Part shown: piece by piece, positions 1 through 6,023 of the stretch
Numbering within the stretch: position 1 is the stretch's first letter
How the letters are laid out: every line of letters starts with the position of its first letter
Origin: Nitrosopolaris sp035691865
GTDB lineage: Archaea > Thermoproteota > Nitrososphaeria > Nitrososphaerales > Nitrososphaeraceae
NCBI GenBank assembly: GCA_035691865.1
Contig: DASSIM010000125.1
Coordinates: 1 to 9,140, forward strand
Length of the DNA stretch: 9,140 nucleotides
Direction: 5' to 3'
Notes under the pieces: model-generated
What the model was told of the DNA's origin: nothing
Databases searched by the model: none
What the model saw: only the letters and a program-made list of their open reading frames with translations
Position numbers and translations under genes: made by a program

Positions 1-1
1 G

Positions 2-190
2 TACTTCCAAATTTTTCGACAAATTTGTTGGTCATATCTTTGGTATTATTATCCAAAAGAGAAGACGATACCAAATAAAACCCTAACAAAGGATTCTTTT
101 GCTATTTGTGATTCTGAAGTACCTGAAGCAATAAAGAATCAACTAGGAATAAATATAGCTTATGCTACTTCCAAATTATTTTATTACTAA
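2..190 (+). CDS. 3' end of an unidentified gene entering from the left edge (partial)
   Basis: One frame stays open from the left edge to TAA at 188-190. Its last 35 or so codons look coding: mixed charge, with DSEVPEAIKNQLGINIAYA near the end. The first 25 codons look poor (Trp/Tyr-rich). A second frame starting at base 3 gives a plausible hydrophobic stretch (FFDKFVGHIFGIII) that stops near 89-91. The gene may therefore be frameshifted, with its front half in the other frame. No ATG, GTG or TTG lies in the frame, so any start is outside the window. I do not recognise the family. The stop overlaps the 5' leader of the next gene. Confidence 0.3.
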   Translation, partial: YFQIFRQICWSYLWYYYPKEKTIPNKTLTKDSFAICDSEVPEAIKNQLGINIAYATSKLFYY

Positions 191-212
191 CAAAAACGAT
201 AGATCATGGCTT

Positions 213-665
213 ATGAAAACTTCCTGTTGGCTTGTGAAAGGCAAACGATTGTTATGGCCGTTATTCGGATTAGTTGCTTTTGAGATTCTATTTTCGGCTC
301 CCGTTAGTGGCTATGCAATATCCTCGAAGGCTCTTAACGTGAGTATAACAACGCCTGAGAATGGTCAGCAGGTTCCAGTTAGCAAAAATCTCTTAATCTC
401 TGGAATATCCTCAGCTAATGGGACTAACAATTGCGAGGTGTCTGTAATAATAAATAACGTCAAGCCCTATCAGAAAGCCATAGGTATAGGCATACCAAGT
501 CATTTGACCGGGCACATTTCAAATGATTATTCTACATGGGTTTACCGTCTTAGTTTTCCATATCCTCCTCTTAAACTAGGGGAAAACACAATAACTGCGA
601 AGATAACACGTGCAGCCAACAATCAGGCAGGACTTAACACCGTAAATGTAACTGGAGTCCAGTAA
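213..665 (+). CDS. Small exported protein, single Ig-like beta-sandwich
   Basis: A 150-residue protein from ATG 213. An in-frame ATG at 162 would add 17 residues, but 213 places a normal signal peptide at the N-terminus: basic residues 9-12, hydrophobic core 13-28, and an SGYA cleavage site near residue 35. The mature part starts ITTPENGQQVPVSKNL and ends LGENTITAKI. This is the pattern of exported Ig-like or glucodextranase-type beta-sandwich modules, which begin with a P-x-[DN]-G-x-x-V strand and end with an L-x-x-G-x-N-x-I strand. One Cys (residue 74) and several N-x-S/T sites are present. No catalytic motif is visible. Likely role, by inference, is a cell-surface or periplasmic binding or adhesion module. 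A TATA-like aataaatata at 148-157 lies upstream; no Shine-Dalgarno is seen. No clear partner gene. Confidence 0.7.
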   Translation: MKTSCWLVKGKRLLWPLFGLVAFEILFSAPVSGYAISSKALNVSITTPENGQQVPVSKNLLISGISSANGTNNCEVSVIINNVKPYQKAIGIGIPSHLTGHISNDYSTWVYRLSFPYPPLKLGENTITAKITRAANNQAGLNTVNVTGVQ

Positions 666-782
666 CAAGGACAGGCACGACGGTCGATTCATTGCGTCAA
701 TGGGGTTGTCAATCAAAGGTGGTTAAGCTTCCCTCCGAGGAGATTCGCATTTACTTTTTATGATATCAATTTCAAACGTTTC

Positions 783-959
783 TTATACCTTCTTGAACCC
801 CGTCAACAGTCCAAGAACGAATCCCACCGCGGTTGCAATTGGTAGTCCTGGTGTCGATATGGCAGATGCATGTGCTTAAAATTATGTTGCTGTATCGTTA
901 ATTGCGTGAACAACCTCTCAGGACGCGCTCGTCAATGCGCTTATTGTAGCATTCTCCAT
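783..959 (-). pseudogene. Remnant of a small single-span membrane protein, three in-frame stops
   Basis: Read on the minus strand from ATG 959-957, a 58-codon frame runs to TAA 785-783. It is interrupted by TGA at codon 14 (920-918), TAA at codon 26 (884-882) and TAA at codon 28 (878-876). Between the stops it is consistently protein-like. An amphipathic segment (EVVHAINDTAT, AHASAIS) is followed by STPGLP and a clean membrane helix, IATAVGFVLGLLTG, ending FKKV. This is the layout of a small C-terminally anchored protein. Each stop is one substitution from a sense codon. Keeping register across three stops argues for a recently decayed gene, not chance, but the span is short. Family not recognised. 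It lies downstream of the exported Cys-rich gene on the same strand. Confidence 0.4.
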
Positions 960-1003
960 TACAACCTATTTTACATCGCTTAATCGCTTATATGAGAAAT
1001 ATG

Positions 1004-1108
1004 CTAGAAGAATGGCAGAAAAAAATCTTGAACACTAACTGGCTGAACAATGATTTCTCTTGTTACCTGCTCTCTGACGAGTATGGCATTGACTTGTTGA
1101 TAGTATGC
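1004..1108 (-). pseudogene. In-frame coding-like extension beyond the TAG of the 1109-1549 gene
   Basis: Directly after the TAG at 1111-1109, the same minus-strand frame continues for 34 codons to a second TAG at 1006-1004. The content looks like real protein: AYYQQVNAILVREQVTREII, then VQPVSVQDFFLPFF. It has balanced charge and no low complexity. The simplest reading is that the first TAG is a nonsense mutation of CAG (Gln), following the MGLQ end of the present protein, so the gene was once about 181 codons. Readthrough is possible but there is no independent sign of it. Confidence 0.45.
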
Positions 1109-1549
1109 CTATTGTAAGCCCATCGCGCGTGTAAGGAATTGGAATTGATTGGCAGATTCTATTGCGTTCATGTTTATTTCACCTCCACACCCTGTCGGTT
1201 GGGTAAGTAAATTAAGGCCGAATATGACTCTCGATAATGGTACTCCATGATGCAGAGCCTCCAATCCCAACGACAAACCATTCTTAATGCAGCCCATTGC
1301 TGTCTCTCCTGCAGATGTTAAAGTACCATTTTGGCTAACAAGATTATCACATGGCTGATATAGTATGTTCATTTCACTTATGTTGTTGCAGAGGATTCTC
1401 CAGTCAATCCCTGACGATGCCGTCACATTTCCTAATGTGCTGTTCTGGGCGAAGGTATCAGGAACGTAACAAGAGACTGCAATGGCTATGATTGCACCAA
1501 AGAAAACAATTTTCGTTTTTGAAATGCTGTATTCATTGCTTATATACAC
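1109..1549 (-). CDS. Small exported protein with four cysteines, possibly C-terminally truncated
   Basis: A 146-residue protein starting at GTG 1549-1547. The start is supported by GGGTGAT at 1561-1555, a strong match to the archaeal Shine-Dalgarno, 5 nt upstream. A TATA-like atatattt lies at 1590-1597. Residues 13-28 form the hydrophobic core of a signal peptide, with cleavage predicted after DTFA (residue 34), giving a mature N-terminus QNSTLGN. The mature protein has Cys 54, 67, 87 and 121, enough for two disulfides outside the cell. A helical segment follows (GLSLGLEALHHGVPLSRVIF). No enzyme motif or known family is recognised. The frame continues coding-like past the TAG, so this may be a shortened form. 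Confidence 0.65.
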   Translation of the reverse strand: MYISNEYSISKTKIVFFGAIIAIAVSCYVPDTFAQNSTLGNVTASSGIDWRILCNNISEMNILYQPCDNLVSQNGTLTSAGETAMGCIKNGLSLGLEALHHGVPLSRVIFGLNLLTQPTGCGGEINMNAIESANQFQFLTRAMGLQ

Positions 1550-1554
1550 TTTTT

Positions 1555-1597
1555 ATCACCCATGCATCTTATTATGCCTGTGATCAGACATATATTT
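1555..1597 (-). promoter_or_regulatory. Shine-Dalgarno and TATA-like box for the 1109-1549 gene
   Basis: On the minus strand, GGGTGAT (1561-1555) sits 5 nt before the GTG start and decides that start. A TATA-like element (forward atatattt, 1590-1597) is about 30 nt further upstream, implying a short 5' leader. This contrasts with the leaderless arrangement of several other genes here. Confidence 0.5.
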
Positions 1598-1905
1598 GAA
1601 TTATGATCGCGCCAAGTAGCATTTGAAACTTTTTGATTTTTTTGCACAGACTAATCCATGAACAAAGATCGAGTAATTTCCTAAAGAAAATAATAAGAAT
1701 GATGATATAGACAAAATTGGACAGGTGGGTCAACTTTAGATAAACGAGTCATCCTAGCAGCTGCAAGTTCATTAGAACCTTAGTCGCGCTCATTGCATCA
1801 TAATAACCATTTAGAAAACATATAAAGATGATTAACTTTCTGTAACCTCAGAATGTCTGTATTGTAGGATTAATCTGGCTTTAAATCCCAACCGTGATAC
1901 TAACG
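1562..1905. other. Gene-free stretch
   Basis: Apart from the TATA-like box of the 1109-1549 gene, I see no convincing coding frame on either strand; frames break every few codons. There is a TATA-like aacatataaag at 1817-1827 on the plus strand with no plausible gene behind it. No tRNA-like or repeat structure was recognised. Confidence 0.4.
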
Positions 1906-2145
1906 TTATCCTTGGAAGTTATCCCAATCTGTTGGTTCTGGGCGCACTAATGATCGCATGATTGAACCAAGGTCAGCTGGCGATCGACCAGTCCCGTGAT
2001 ATGGCAGGACTGTTGCGACCGGTCGATCAAAAGCTAGCCACTGTCTTTGCAACTCAGCGTCGTCCTCACTAGTCTCTATTGGATTATGATAGAGATGACG
2101 GTAGAGATGGGGTATAGCAACAATAATAATGAGGGGACATTCCTG
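1906..2145 (-). pseudogene. Unrecognised coding-like frame without a start codon
   Basis: On the minus strand a frame is open for 79 codons, between TGA at 2148-2146 and TAA at 1908-1906. It has no ATG and no plausible GTG/TTG near its start. Its content is strongly protein-like: LYRHLYHNPIETSEDDAEL, then RQWLAFDRPVATVLPYHGTG, then RSPADLGSIMRSLVRPEPTD, ending WDNFQG. Charge balance, Trp content and Pro/Gly placement fit a soluble globular C-terminus. The lost 5' end suggests a truncated or decayed gene; a distant start in another frame (a frameshift near 2140) is the alternative. I do not recognise the family. Confidence 0.4.
1982..2028. repeat. Imperfect inverted repeat
   Basis: GATCGACC (1982-1989) is the exact reverse complement of GGTCGATC (2021-2028). 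Inside it AGTCC (1990-1994) pairs with GGACT (2007-2011), giving a 13-bp stem with a 9-nt bulge on one side and a 12-nt loop. It lies inside the decayed 1906-2145 frame, in the codons for DRPVATV...HGTGRS. It may simply reflect codon content; no function is claimed. Confidence 0.45.
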
Positions 2146-2225
2146 TCAATTCATCTCTAAATTGCTTTTCTTTTGAAGAACGATATAACACTTCAGGCTT
2201 ATGTTCAAATAATACCTACATAATA

Positions 2226-2477
2226 TTAGGCTTGCTTAGCTTTCCTCTCTCTCACTTCTCTAACTACTGGATGTTCTTCTTCATTCATCCAAGCTATTAG
2301 AACCCACGAGGGGTCTGAATTTATTCTTGGCAGTAGCACTTCCTTGCCTGTACCTATCTCTCTTTCATCAGGTGAAACTAAAATAATTCGTGAGAATAGG
2401 GCAAGCAAGCAGAATAAGAGTACACTAAATTGATGGACAAGAAAAGATGCGAGAAATGGAAGGCTCACCGTTGACAA
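2226..2477 (-). CDS. Small membrane protein of unknown function
   Basis: An 83-residue frame with a TTG start (2477-2475) and no Shine-Dalgarno. Residues 5-34 are strongly hydrophobic (one membrane span, or a tight pair). A charged tail follows: SPDEREIGTGKEVLLPRI, then DPSWVLIAWMNEEEHPVVRE and a basic end RERKAKQA. The tail looks genuinely coding. The frame stays open upstream for another 32 codons to TGA 2576-2574, giving a basic hydrophilic segment (SKNPFDNLHQSKSKQGHK) but no start codon. The true start is therefore uncertain and the gene may be 5'-damaged. No family recognised. Confidence 0.4.
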   Translation of the reverse strand: MSTVSLPFLASFLVHQFSVLLFCLLALFSRIILVSPDEREIGTGKEVLLPRINSDPSWVLIAWMNEEEHPVVREVRERKAKQA

Positions 2478-2584
2478 AATAACCCGCGAAATTCGGGATG
2501 TATTAATCTTATGCCCCTGCTTCGATTTCGACTGATGTAAGTTGTCAAACGGGTTTTTTGATTTGAAACCTGTTCATTCATGAC

Positions 2585-2609
2585 AAAAAAAGATCGCTAT
2601 TTTAAAAAA
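2585..2609 (-). terminator. T-tract terminator downstream of the zinc-ribbon gene
   Basis: Read on the minus strand there are two T-runs (forward A-runs of 6 at 2604-2609 and 7 at 2585-2591), 70-95 nt past the stop of the 2679-2876 gene. U-tracts are the main intrinsic termination signal in archaea. The placement is consistent but unproven. Confidence 0.35.
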
Positions 2610-2678
2610 TTCGGGGGTACCAGTGCCTTAGTGCTTGCAGTAAGGATTACATCTTTATCTGATAACACCAGTAGCCAA

Positions 2679-2876
2679 TTATTGTATTCCTTTGACTATA
2701 TCGTATAGACAAAATACACAAATCCCTGTCGTCTTTTCTGACTCATTTAGGCTGTTATGACAAGATCGACATATCGCTTCCGACAAGAATTCATGATCAA
2801 CGCTAAAGCCACAATTCCGACACGTGATACCTGCAGTATGATAATGTAAAGTTGAATTACAGCTTTTACACCACAT
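2679..2876 (-). CDS. Double zinc-ribbon mini-protein
   Basis: A 65-residue protein made almost entirely of four CXXC pairs: C3/C6, C19/C22, C36/C39 and C53/C56. The even spacing (12-13 residues between knuckles within a pair, 13 between pairs) fits two tandem zinc ribbons, each binding one zinc through four Cys. Small proteins of this kind in archaea usually bind nucleic acid or protein partners; the actual role here is unknown. ATG 2876-2874 is preceded by GGAGATC about 7 nt upstream, a fair Shine-Dalgarno, and this fixes the start. The upstream poly-T tract separates it from the cupredoxin gene, so it is probably its own unit. Confidence 0.7.
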   Translation of the reverse strand: MWCKSCNSTLHYHTAGITCRNCGFSVDHEFLSEAICRSCHNSLNESEKTTGICVFCLYDIVKGIQ

Positions 2877-2910
2877 TTATGATCTCCGTCGAATGACCTC
2901 TTGTTGGATC

Positions 2911-2923
2911 AAAAAAAAAATTT
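2911..2923 (-). terminator. Poly-T tract terminator after the cupredoxin gene
   Basis: Ten consecutive A's on the plus strand (2911-2920) followed by TTT give an AAATTTTTTTTTT tract on the minus strand, about 45 nt beyond the stop of the 2968-3495 gene. This is a typical archaeal U-tract terminator position. It also precedes the start of the zinc-ribbon gene. Confidence 0.45.
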
Positions 2924-2967
2924 AGGAGAATACAAAATAGTGAATCTGTTATCCCCATTTTTGTTCA

Positions 2968-3495
2968 TCACCCTACTTGAATTATACCCTTCATCGTTGC
3001 TGGATGGTATAGACAATGATATTGAAATACTCCAGTTACTCCTGGTTTAAATGAAAGCAATCCAGAGCTGCCAGACGCTATGTCTCCGCTTGTGATCTGT
3101 TTACCATTAATATCAATTATTAGTTGATGCTTGGTATCTGTTGGATTTTGCATTTGTATCGTTTTGTTGGTATTTACAGCAAAGTTCATTGTAGGATTAA
3201 TTGCTCCATTAGTGGCGTTTATCCACCTGTAACCTCCTGATGCCTCTTTAGCTGATAATTGAATTGCACCTTGGATTGGCGATTGCTGTTGTGTTTGTGA
3301 TGTTGAGGTTGTTGTATCTGGAGTAATATCAGGTGTTGTGTCTTTGGTACTACTATTTCCATTGTGATGGCTTTTCTTGGCATCTGCTATTTGTGTGTGG
3401 TATTCATTCAAACTCGATACTACACCAAACAACAATACCGCTGATAGTACTGATGCCAATGCTATGGTTTGAAGACTAGATATTGATCTCTTCAT
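2968..3495 (-). CDS. Membrane-tethered or exported blue-copper protein (plastocyanin/azurin-like cupredoxin)
   Basis: A 175-residue protein. Residues 8-28 form a hydrophobic N-terminal segment, either a signal peptide or an uncleaved anchor. Residues 40-75 are a His/Ser/Thr/Gln-rich linker. Residues 76-175 form a cupredoxin domain. All type-1 copper ligands are visible: His123 (TKHQLI), Cys161, His164 and axial Met168 in YHCLYHPATMKG, the usual C-x2-H-x3-M block before the last beta strand. Such proteins shuttle electrons one at a time outside the cytoplasmic membrane; ammonia-oxidising archaea use many in place of cytochrome c. The specific partner is unknown. ATG 3495-3493 has no Shine-Dalgarno but a TATA box 24-32 nt upstream, so the mRNA is probably leaderless. 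It is divergent from the membrane protein at 3689. Confidence 0.85.
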   Translation of the reverse strand: MKRSISSLQTIALASVLSAVLLFGVVSSLNEYHTQIADAKKSHHNGNSSTKDTTPDITPDTTTSTSQTQQQSPIQGAIQLSAKEASGGYRWINATNGAINPTMNFAVNTNKTIQMQNPTDTKHQLIIDINGKQITSGDIASGSSGLLSFKPGVTGVFQYHCLYHPATMKGIIQVG

Positions 3496-3518
3496 AGCGA
3501 AGTTATTCTTTTGTTATG

Positions 3519-3527
3519 ATTATAAAA
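3519..3527 (-). promoter_or_regulatory. TATA box for the 2968-3495 cupredoxin
   Basis: Minus-strand TTTTATAAT is centred about 28 nt before the ATG, the usual distance from TATA to transcription start in archaea. There is no ribosome site in between, so transcription likely begins at the start codon. Confidence 0.55.
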
Positions 3528-3547
3528 CTAGAGACGAATATCAATTG

Positions 3548-3576
3548 TGGGTTCCACAGATGGGTTCCACAGATGG
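3548..3576. repeat. Two-copy 13-nt tandem repeat in the divergent intergenic region
   Basis: The unit tgggttccacaga occurs twice back to back (3548-3560 and 3561-3573), with the first three bases starting a third copy. It lies 53-81 bp upstream of the cupredoxin ATG and 113 bp upstream of the divergent membrane-protein gene. It could be a duplicated regulator site or simple slippage. Confidence 0.6.
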
Positions 3577-3615
3577 AATTCATGTCTTCTTTTATTAGTA
3601 TATGATTGATAGACA

Positions 3616-3623
3616 AAATATAA
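3616..3623 (+). promoter_or_regulatory. Candidate TATA box for the 3689-4321 gene
   Basis: A TATA-like aaatataat lies 65-73 nt before ATG 3689. It would give a leader of about 40 nt. No clear Shine-Dalgarno is present before the ATG, so the assignment is tentative. Confidence 0.3.
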
Positions 3624-3688
3624 TGGAGATGACGGATGCAAATGTCTAGGTGCCCAAGCTTTGGGTACTGGTTGTATTATCCTGCTAA

Positions 3689-4321
3689 ATGCTAGAAACT
3701 CAGCTTCATTTTGTAAGTGCCATTGCTATTTTTCTAGCTGCTGTGGTTCCAATTTATCTTACTCTAAAATTAAAAGACAATCTGAGAAGACTAACACTAA
3801 TACTCGCAATTTTTATACTATTCCATGCCATTTTTCATGTAACAGGATATCTCGGCTTTAATTTCTTAGCTGAAGGTGTCTTTGAACCGCTTTCTGTTGC
3901 GGTATTGATATTATTCGGATTCGCTTTTTCTGGATTTGCTAAAGCAGCAAGAATAAGTGTTAAAAATATGACTTTAGTTTGGGTTCCTGCCACTTTGTTT
4001 CTTATTATTATAAGTAATATTACAATAATTCTGCTTCTTGTAGCACTGGGTATATTTGTGTGGCTAGTAGTCAGATCTAAGAGCATTAGAAGCTTTCAAT
4101 TTCAGATGTCTATATTTCTTGTAGTTTGGATTTTAGGAGAGATCGCTGGTAGTCTCCAGGACAATAGACTAATTGTATTTACAGCTCTACAAGGAGATAT
4201 TGGATTAGAAATACACGTTGTATCGATGGTCTTTCTTAGTATTATGTTATGGCTTAGGTTCTATTATTCAGAAAGAAGCGGCAAAAAGATGATTGAAAGT
4301 CTGGATGCTACTTTAAGGTGA
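3689..4321 (+). CDS. Polytopic membrane protein of unknown function
   Basis: A 210-residue protein. An in-frame TAA sits immediately before ATG 3689, so the start cannot be earlier. Hydrophobic segments at about 7-26, 35-55, 66-84, 94-112, 111-129, 136-155 and 174-194 predict six or seven membrane helices. The C-terminal tail is charged (SERSGKKMIESLDA). Histidines fall in membrane segments or at their edges: H7, H46 and H50 (HAIFH in helix 2) and H176 (last helix). Paired intramembrane His could bind metal or haem, but this is inference only, with no family match seen. It is flanked by two cupredoxin genes and divergent from the first, which suggests a link to copper or respiratory chemistry. 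Its TGA overlaps a GTG that opens the following frame (GTGA). Confidence 0.7.
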   Translation: MLETQLHFVSAIAIFLAAVVPIYLTLKLKDNLRRLTLILAIFILFHAIFHVTGYLGFNFLAEGVFEPLSVAVLILFGFAFSGFAKAARISVKNMTLVWVPATLFLIIISNITIILLLVALGIFVWLVVRSKSIRSFQFQMSIFLVVWILGEIAGSLQDNRLIVFTALQGDIGLEIHVVSMVFLSIMLWLRFYYSERSGKKMIESLDATLR

Positions 4322-4838
4322 AAGTGGCCAAAATTCTAGTACATATATATGATACTTATTGTGATTCACCAACGACAGCATAGAAAGATTTGGAAATAAT
4401 ACAACTAAATCTGGTTACATAAGTATTGACAAAGAGCTTAAACCTCTACTGATAAAGGGATATGAAAACTTGACAGCTTTCAATCCGTCCAAATGCAACA
4501 AACTTGAAGGATGTCCTTTCTGGTATAAGTCACACTTTAGTCTGATACCAACTTTGAGCATTATTGGTAATGTCTCCAAATTTACAGCATTTATTATCGG
4601 TGCAAGATTTGTTGCTGAGGTATTTCTTCCAATCCCTGACAGACCACAAAGGATGACTATCAATATTATTGAAATTTTCTTAGATCATAGGTTATGGCTT
4701 TTGAAGTTCGGCGCTGCTAAAGCTAATGTCTATTCTGATATCGAAAGTGACGAACTACAAGTATGCATATTGTTGTCTGCTGATTTGCTGTTGCTGCTAG
4801 ACTCCGAAAGGAATTGGAACTTATGTTATTGTACGTAA
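4318..4838 (+). pseudogene. Unrecognised frame without a normal start; possibly a decayed gene
   Basis: A frame is open from 4365 (after TGA 4362-4364) to TAA 4836-4838, 157 codons, with coding-like content: SIDKELKPLLIKGYENLTAF, a Cys pair KCNKLEGC, FVAEVFLPIPDRPQ, and SDIESDELQVCILLSADLLL. It has no ATG near its front; TTG at 4470 is the only candidate and would cut off good sequence. Just upstream, GTG at 4318, overlapping the previous gene's stop, begins a short frame MKVAKILV... that ends at TAG 4381-4383. The order KILV, GYE..TAFNPSK, FSLIPTLSI loosely recalls a response-regulator receiver domain, but no Asp pocket or Lys is present, so I do not call it one. Near the end a coding-like alternative frame (RLRKELELMLLYVR) suggests a further frameshift around 4780. 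Confidence 0.35.
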
Positions 4839-5693
4839 GATAAAGTCATCTGTTATTTTATTCTGCGGTTGTTTGCCATTTACTGCAGTAATTTCTGCTC
4901 TTATAATATAGTTAGAGTTACCTTTGAGGAATGGTGCTTCTATATGATATGCACCAGAACTACTAAAGTCTGGGCCATATGCTCTCGTCTGATTAGCATA
5001 TCCTCCAGCTATTATCTCTAAAGGAAGTGTGTCTCCTGCTACAGTAAATGTTTTCGAAAATACTTGGTTAGTAGTATTATTCTTAAAGATCGTTACGTTG
5101 TATGTAAGTGGTGTTGATCCGTCTAGTGGGACGGTAAGTGGTGTGAAATCTATCAATGTTCTAACATCTTTTGTGAGGTTGAATGTTGGACCCACACCTG
5201 AAGTTAATTCAAAGTTTTTTCCTCTTTCTATTGCACTACTTACAGATACAATTGCAACTCTCCAGGGATGTATCTCGCAATGGTACGTGATTTCCCCTTC
5301 TCTGTTAAATGTATATTGAAAGAAAGAATTCGCTGTGGCTGGCATTATACCAGAATTAAAGATAGCGCCAGAATCTGAAGCTCCCGGTAAACCACTAGTT
5401 ACCGTGTGAGGCTGTTCTGGATCATTGTTGAACCACGCTACAGTGGTACCAACAGGAACTGCAATCGCAGGCGGATAATAATGAATAAGACTACTTTTTT
5501 GAGCTGCTCCCGGAACTATGCTTACCGCATATGTCGCTTTGATATTTTGTAGTGTAGCCATACTTCCTGTCTGCCCATACACGTCTCTAGCTGTGGTACT
5601 CCCAAGTATAATTAATGCTGTTGTCGCTGCCGTAGAAATCACGAGTATCGTCAAGATTAAGGCTATTGTAAATGATTTAATCATTTCCAGCAT
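4821..5693 (-). CDS. Exported two-domain cupredoxin lacking the axial methionine
   Basis: A 290-residue protein. Residues 1-40 hold a signal peptide or anchor (hydrophobic 7-31). Residues 55-153 form a cupredoxin domain: VPVGTTVAWFNNDPEQPH, then YTFNREGEITYHCEIHPW. Copper ligands His96, Cys139 and His142 are present. Relatives usually read HPWM at the end of this block; here it is HPWR, with Arg145 where the axial Met should be. Residues 165-290 form a second, beta-rich domain with several N-x-T sites and no Cys. It is probably an extracellular electron carrier or copper-binding protein; loss of the soft axial ligand would alter the site. ATG 5693-5691 (or ATG three codons in) lacks a Shine-Dalgarno, and a TATA box sits 20-27 nt upstream, so it is probably leaderless. 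Its 3' end overlaps the converging frame by 18 bp. Confidence 0.85.
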   Translation of the reverse strand: MLEMIKSFTIALILTILVISTAATTALIILGSTTARDVYGQTGSMATLQNIKATYAVSIVPGAAQKSSLIHYYPPAIAVPVGTTVAWFNNDPEQPHTVTSGLPGASDSGAIFNSGIMPATANSFFQYTFNREGEITYHCEIHPWRVAIVSVSSAIERGKNFELTSGVGPTFNLTKDVRTLIDFTPLTVPLDGSTPLTYNVTIFKNNTTNQVFSKTFTVAGDTLPLEIIAGGYANQTRAYGPDFSSSGAYHIEAPFLKGNSNYIIRAEITAVNGKQPQNKITDDFILRTIT

Positions 5694-5712
5694 TCTTAAG
5701 ACCGTATTGCAA

Positions 5713-5720
5713 TTATTTAA
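5713..5720 (-). promoter_or_regulatory. TATA box for the 4821-5693 cupredoxin
   Basis: Minus-strand TTAAATAA is centred about 24 nt before the ATG. With no Shine-Dalgarno in between, this indicates a leaderless transcript, as for the first cupredoxin. Confidence 0.5.
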
Positions 5721-5823
5721 GCTTGTTCACTATTATCATGCAGCTGAATATTGAAATATATCAGATGTAAATCCAGACGCTATTTCAACGCGTTTCAATC
5801 GATATTTAGTGATTGTGTCCAGC

Positions 5824-5836
5824 TCGTGTAACACGA
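5824..5836. repeat. Short perfect inverted repeat
   Basis: TCGTG-TAA-CACGA is a 5-bp stem with a 3-nt loop, in the gene-poor stretch upstream of the second cupredoxin. It is too short to assign a role and too far from the TATA box to be an obvious operator. Confidence 0.3.
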
Positions 5837-5861
5837 CGCCTAACCACGTGCGAAGAGTATA

Positions 5862-6023
5862 ATGACAAACTATGAAACTATTGGGATAGATCTTTGATTG
5901 AGAGAATATCGAGAATTATGCTTCCAGTTCTTGTCTATTAGTATATTTTAACTCCTCACTACATCAGGTATGCGGACAAAAATGGTACTACGACTCAAAG
6001 ATATAGAATGTTGTGGATTTTAA
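5862..6023 (+). pseudogene. Possible decayed small gene, two in-frame stops
   Basis: From ATG 5862 a 53-codon frame reads MTNYETIGIDL, stop (TGA 5895-5897), LREYRELCFQFLSISIF, stop (TAA 5949-5951), LLTTSGMRTKMVLRLKDIEC, ending at TAA 6021-6023. The segments are charged and plausible, and the TGA is one change from CGA (Arg). The evidence is only continuity of protein-like sequence across two stops; it could be chance in AT-rich DNA. No family recognised. The rest of 5721-5861 shows nothing I can support beyond a 34-codon frame ending at 5859-5861. Confidence 0.2.

Noticed and set aside
685..759. Plus-strand coding-like frame (TTVDSLRQWGCQSKVVKLPS)
   Set aside because: Only about 25 codons with no start and no recognisable motif; too short to support as a gene remnant.
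910..1038. Plus-strand 42-codon frame ending YEKYARRMAEKNLEH
   Set aside because: It looks protein-like but has no start. It is antisense to two better minus-strand readings (783-959 and 1004-1108).
4415..4663. Minus-strand 82-codon frame
   Set aside because: Few acidic residues and no ribosome site. It reads as the shadow of the plus-strand frame 4365-4838, which has better composition.
5029..5319. Plus-strand frame inside the second cupredoxin
   Set aside because: Antisense shadow of a clearly recognisable gene.
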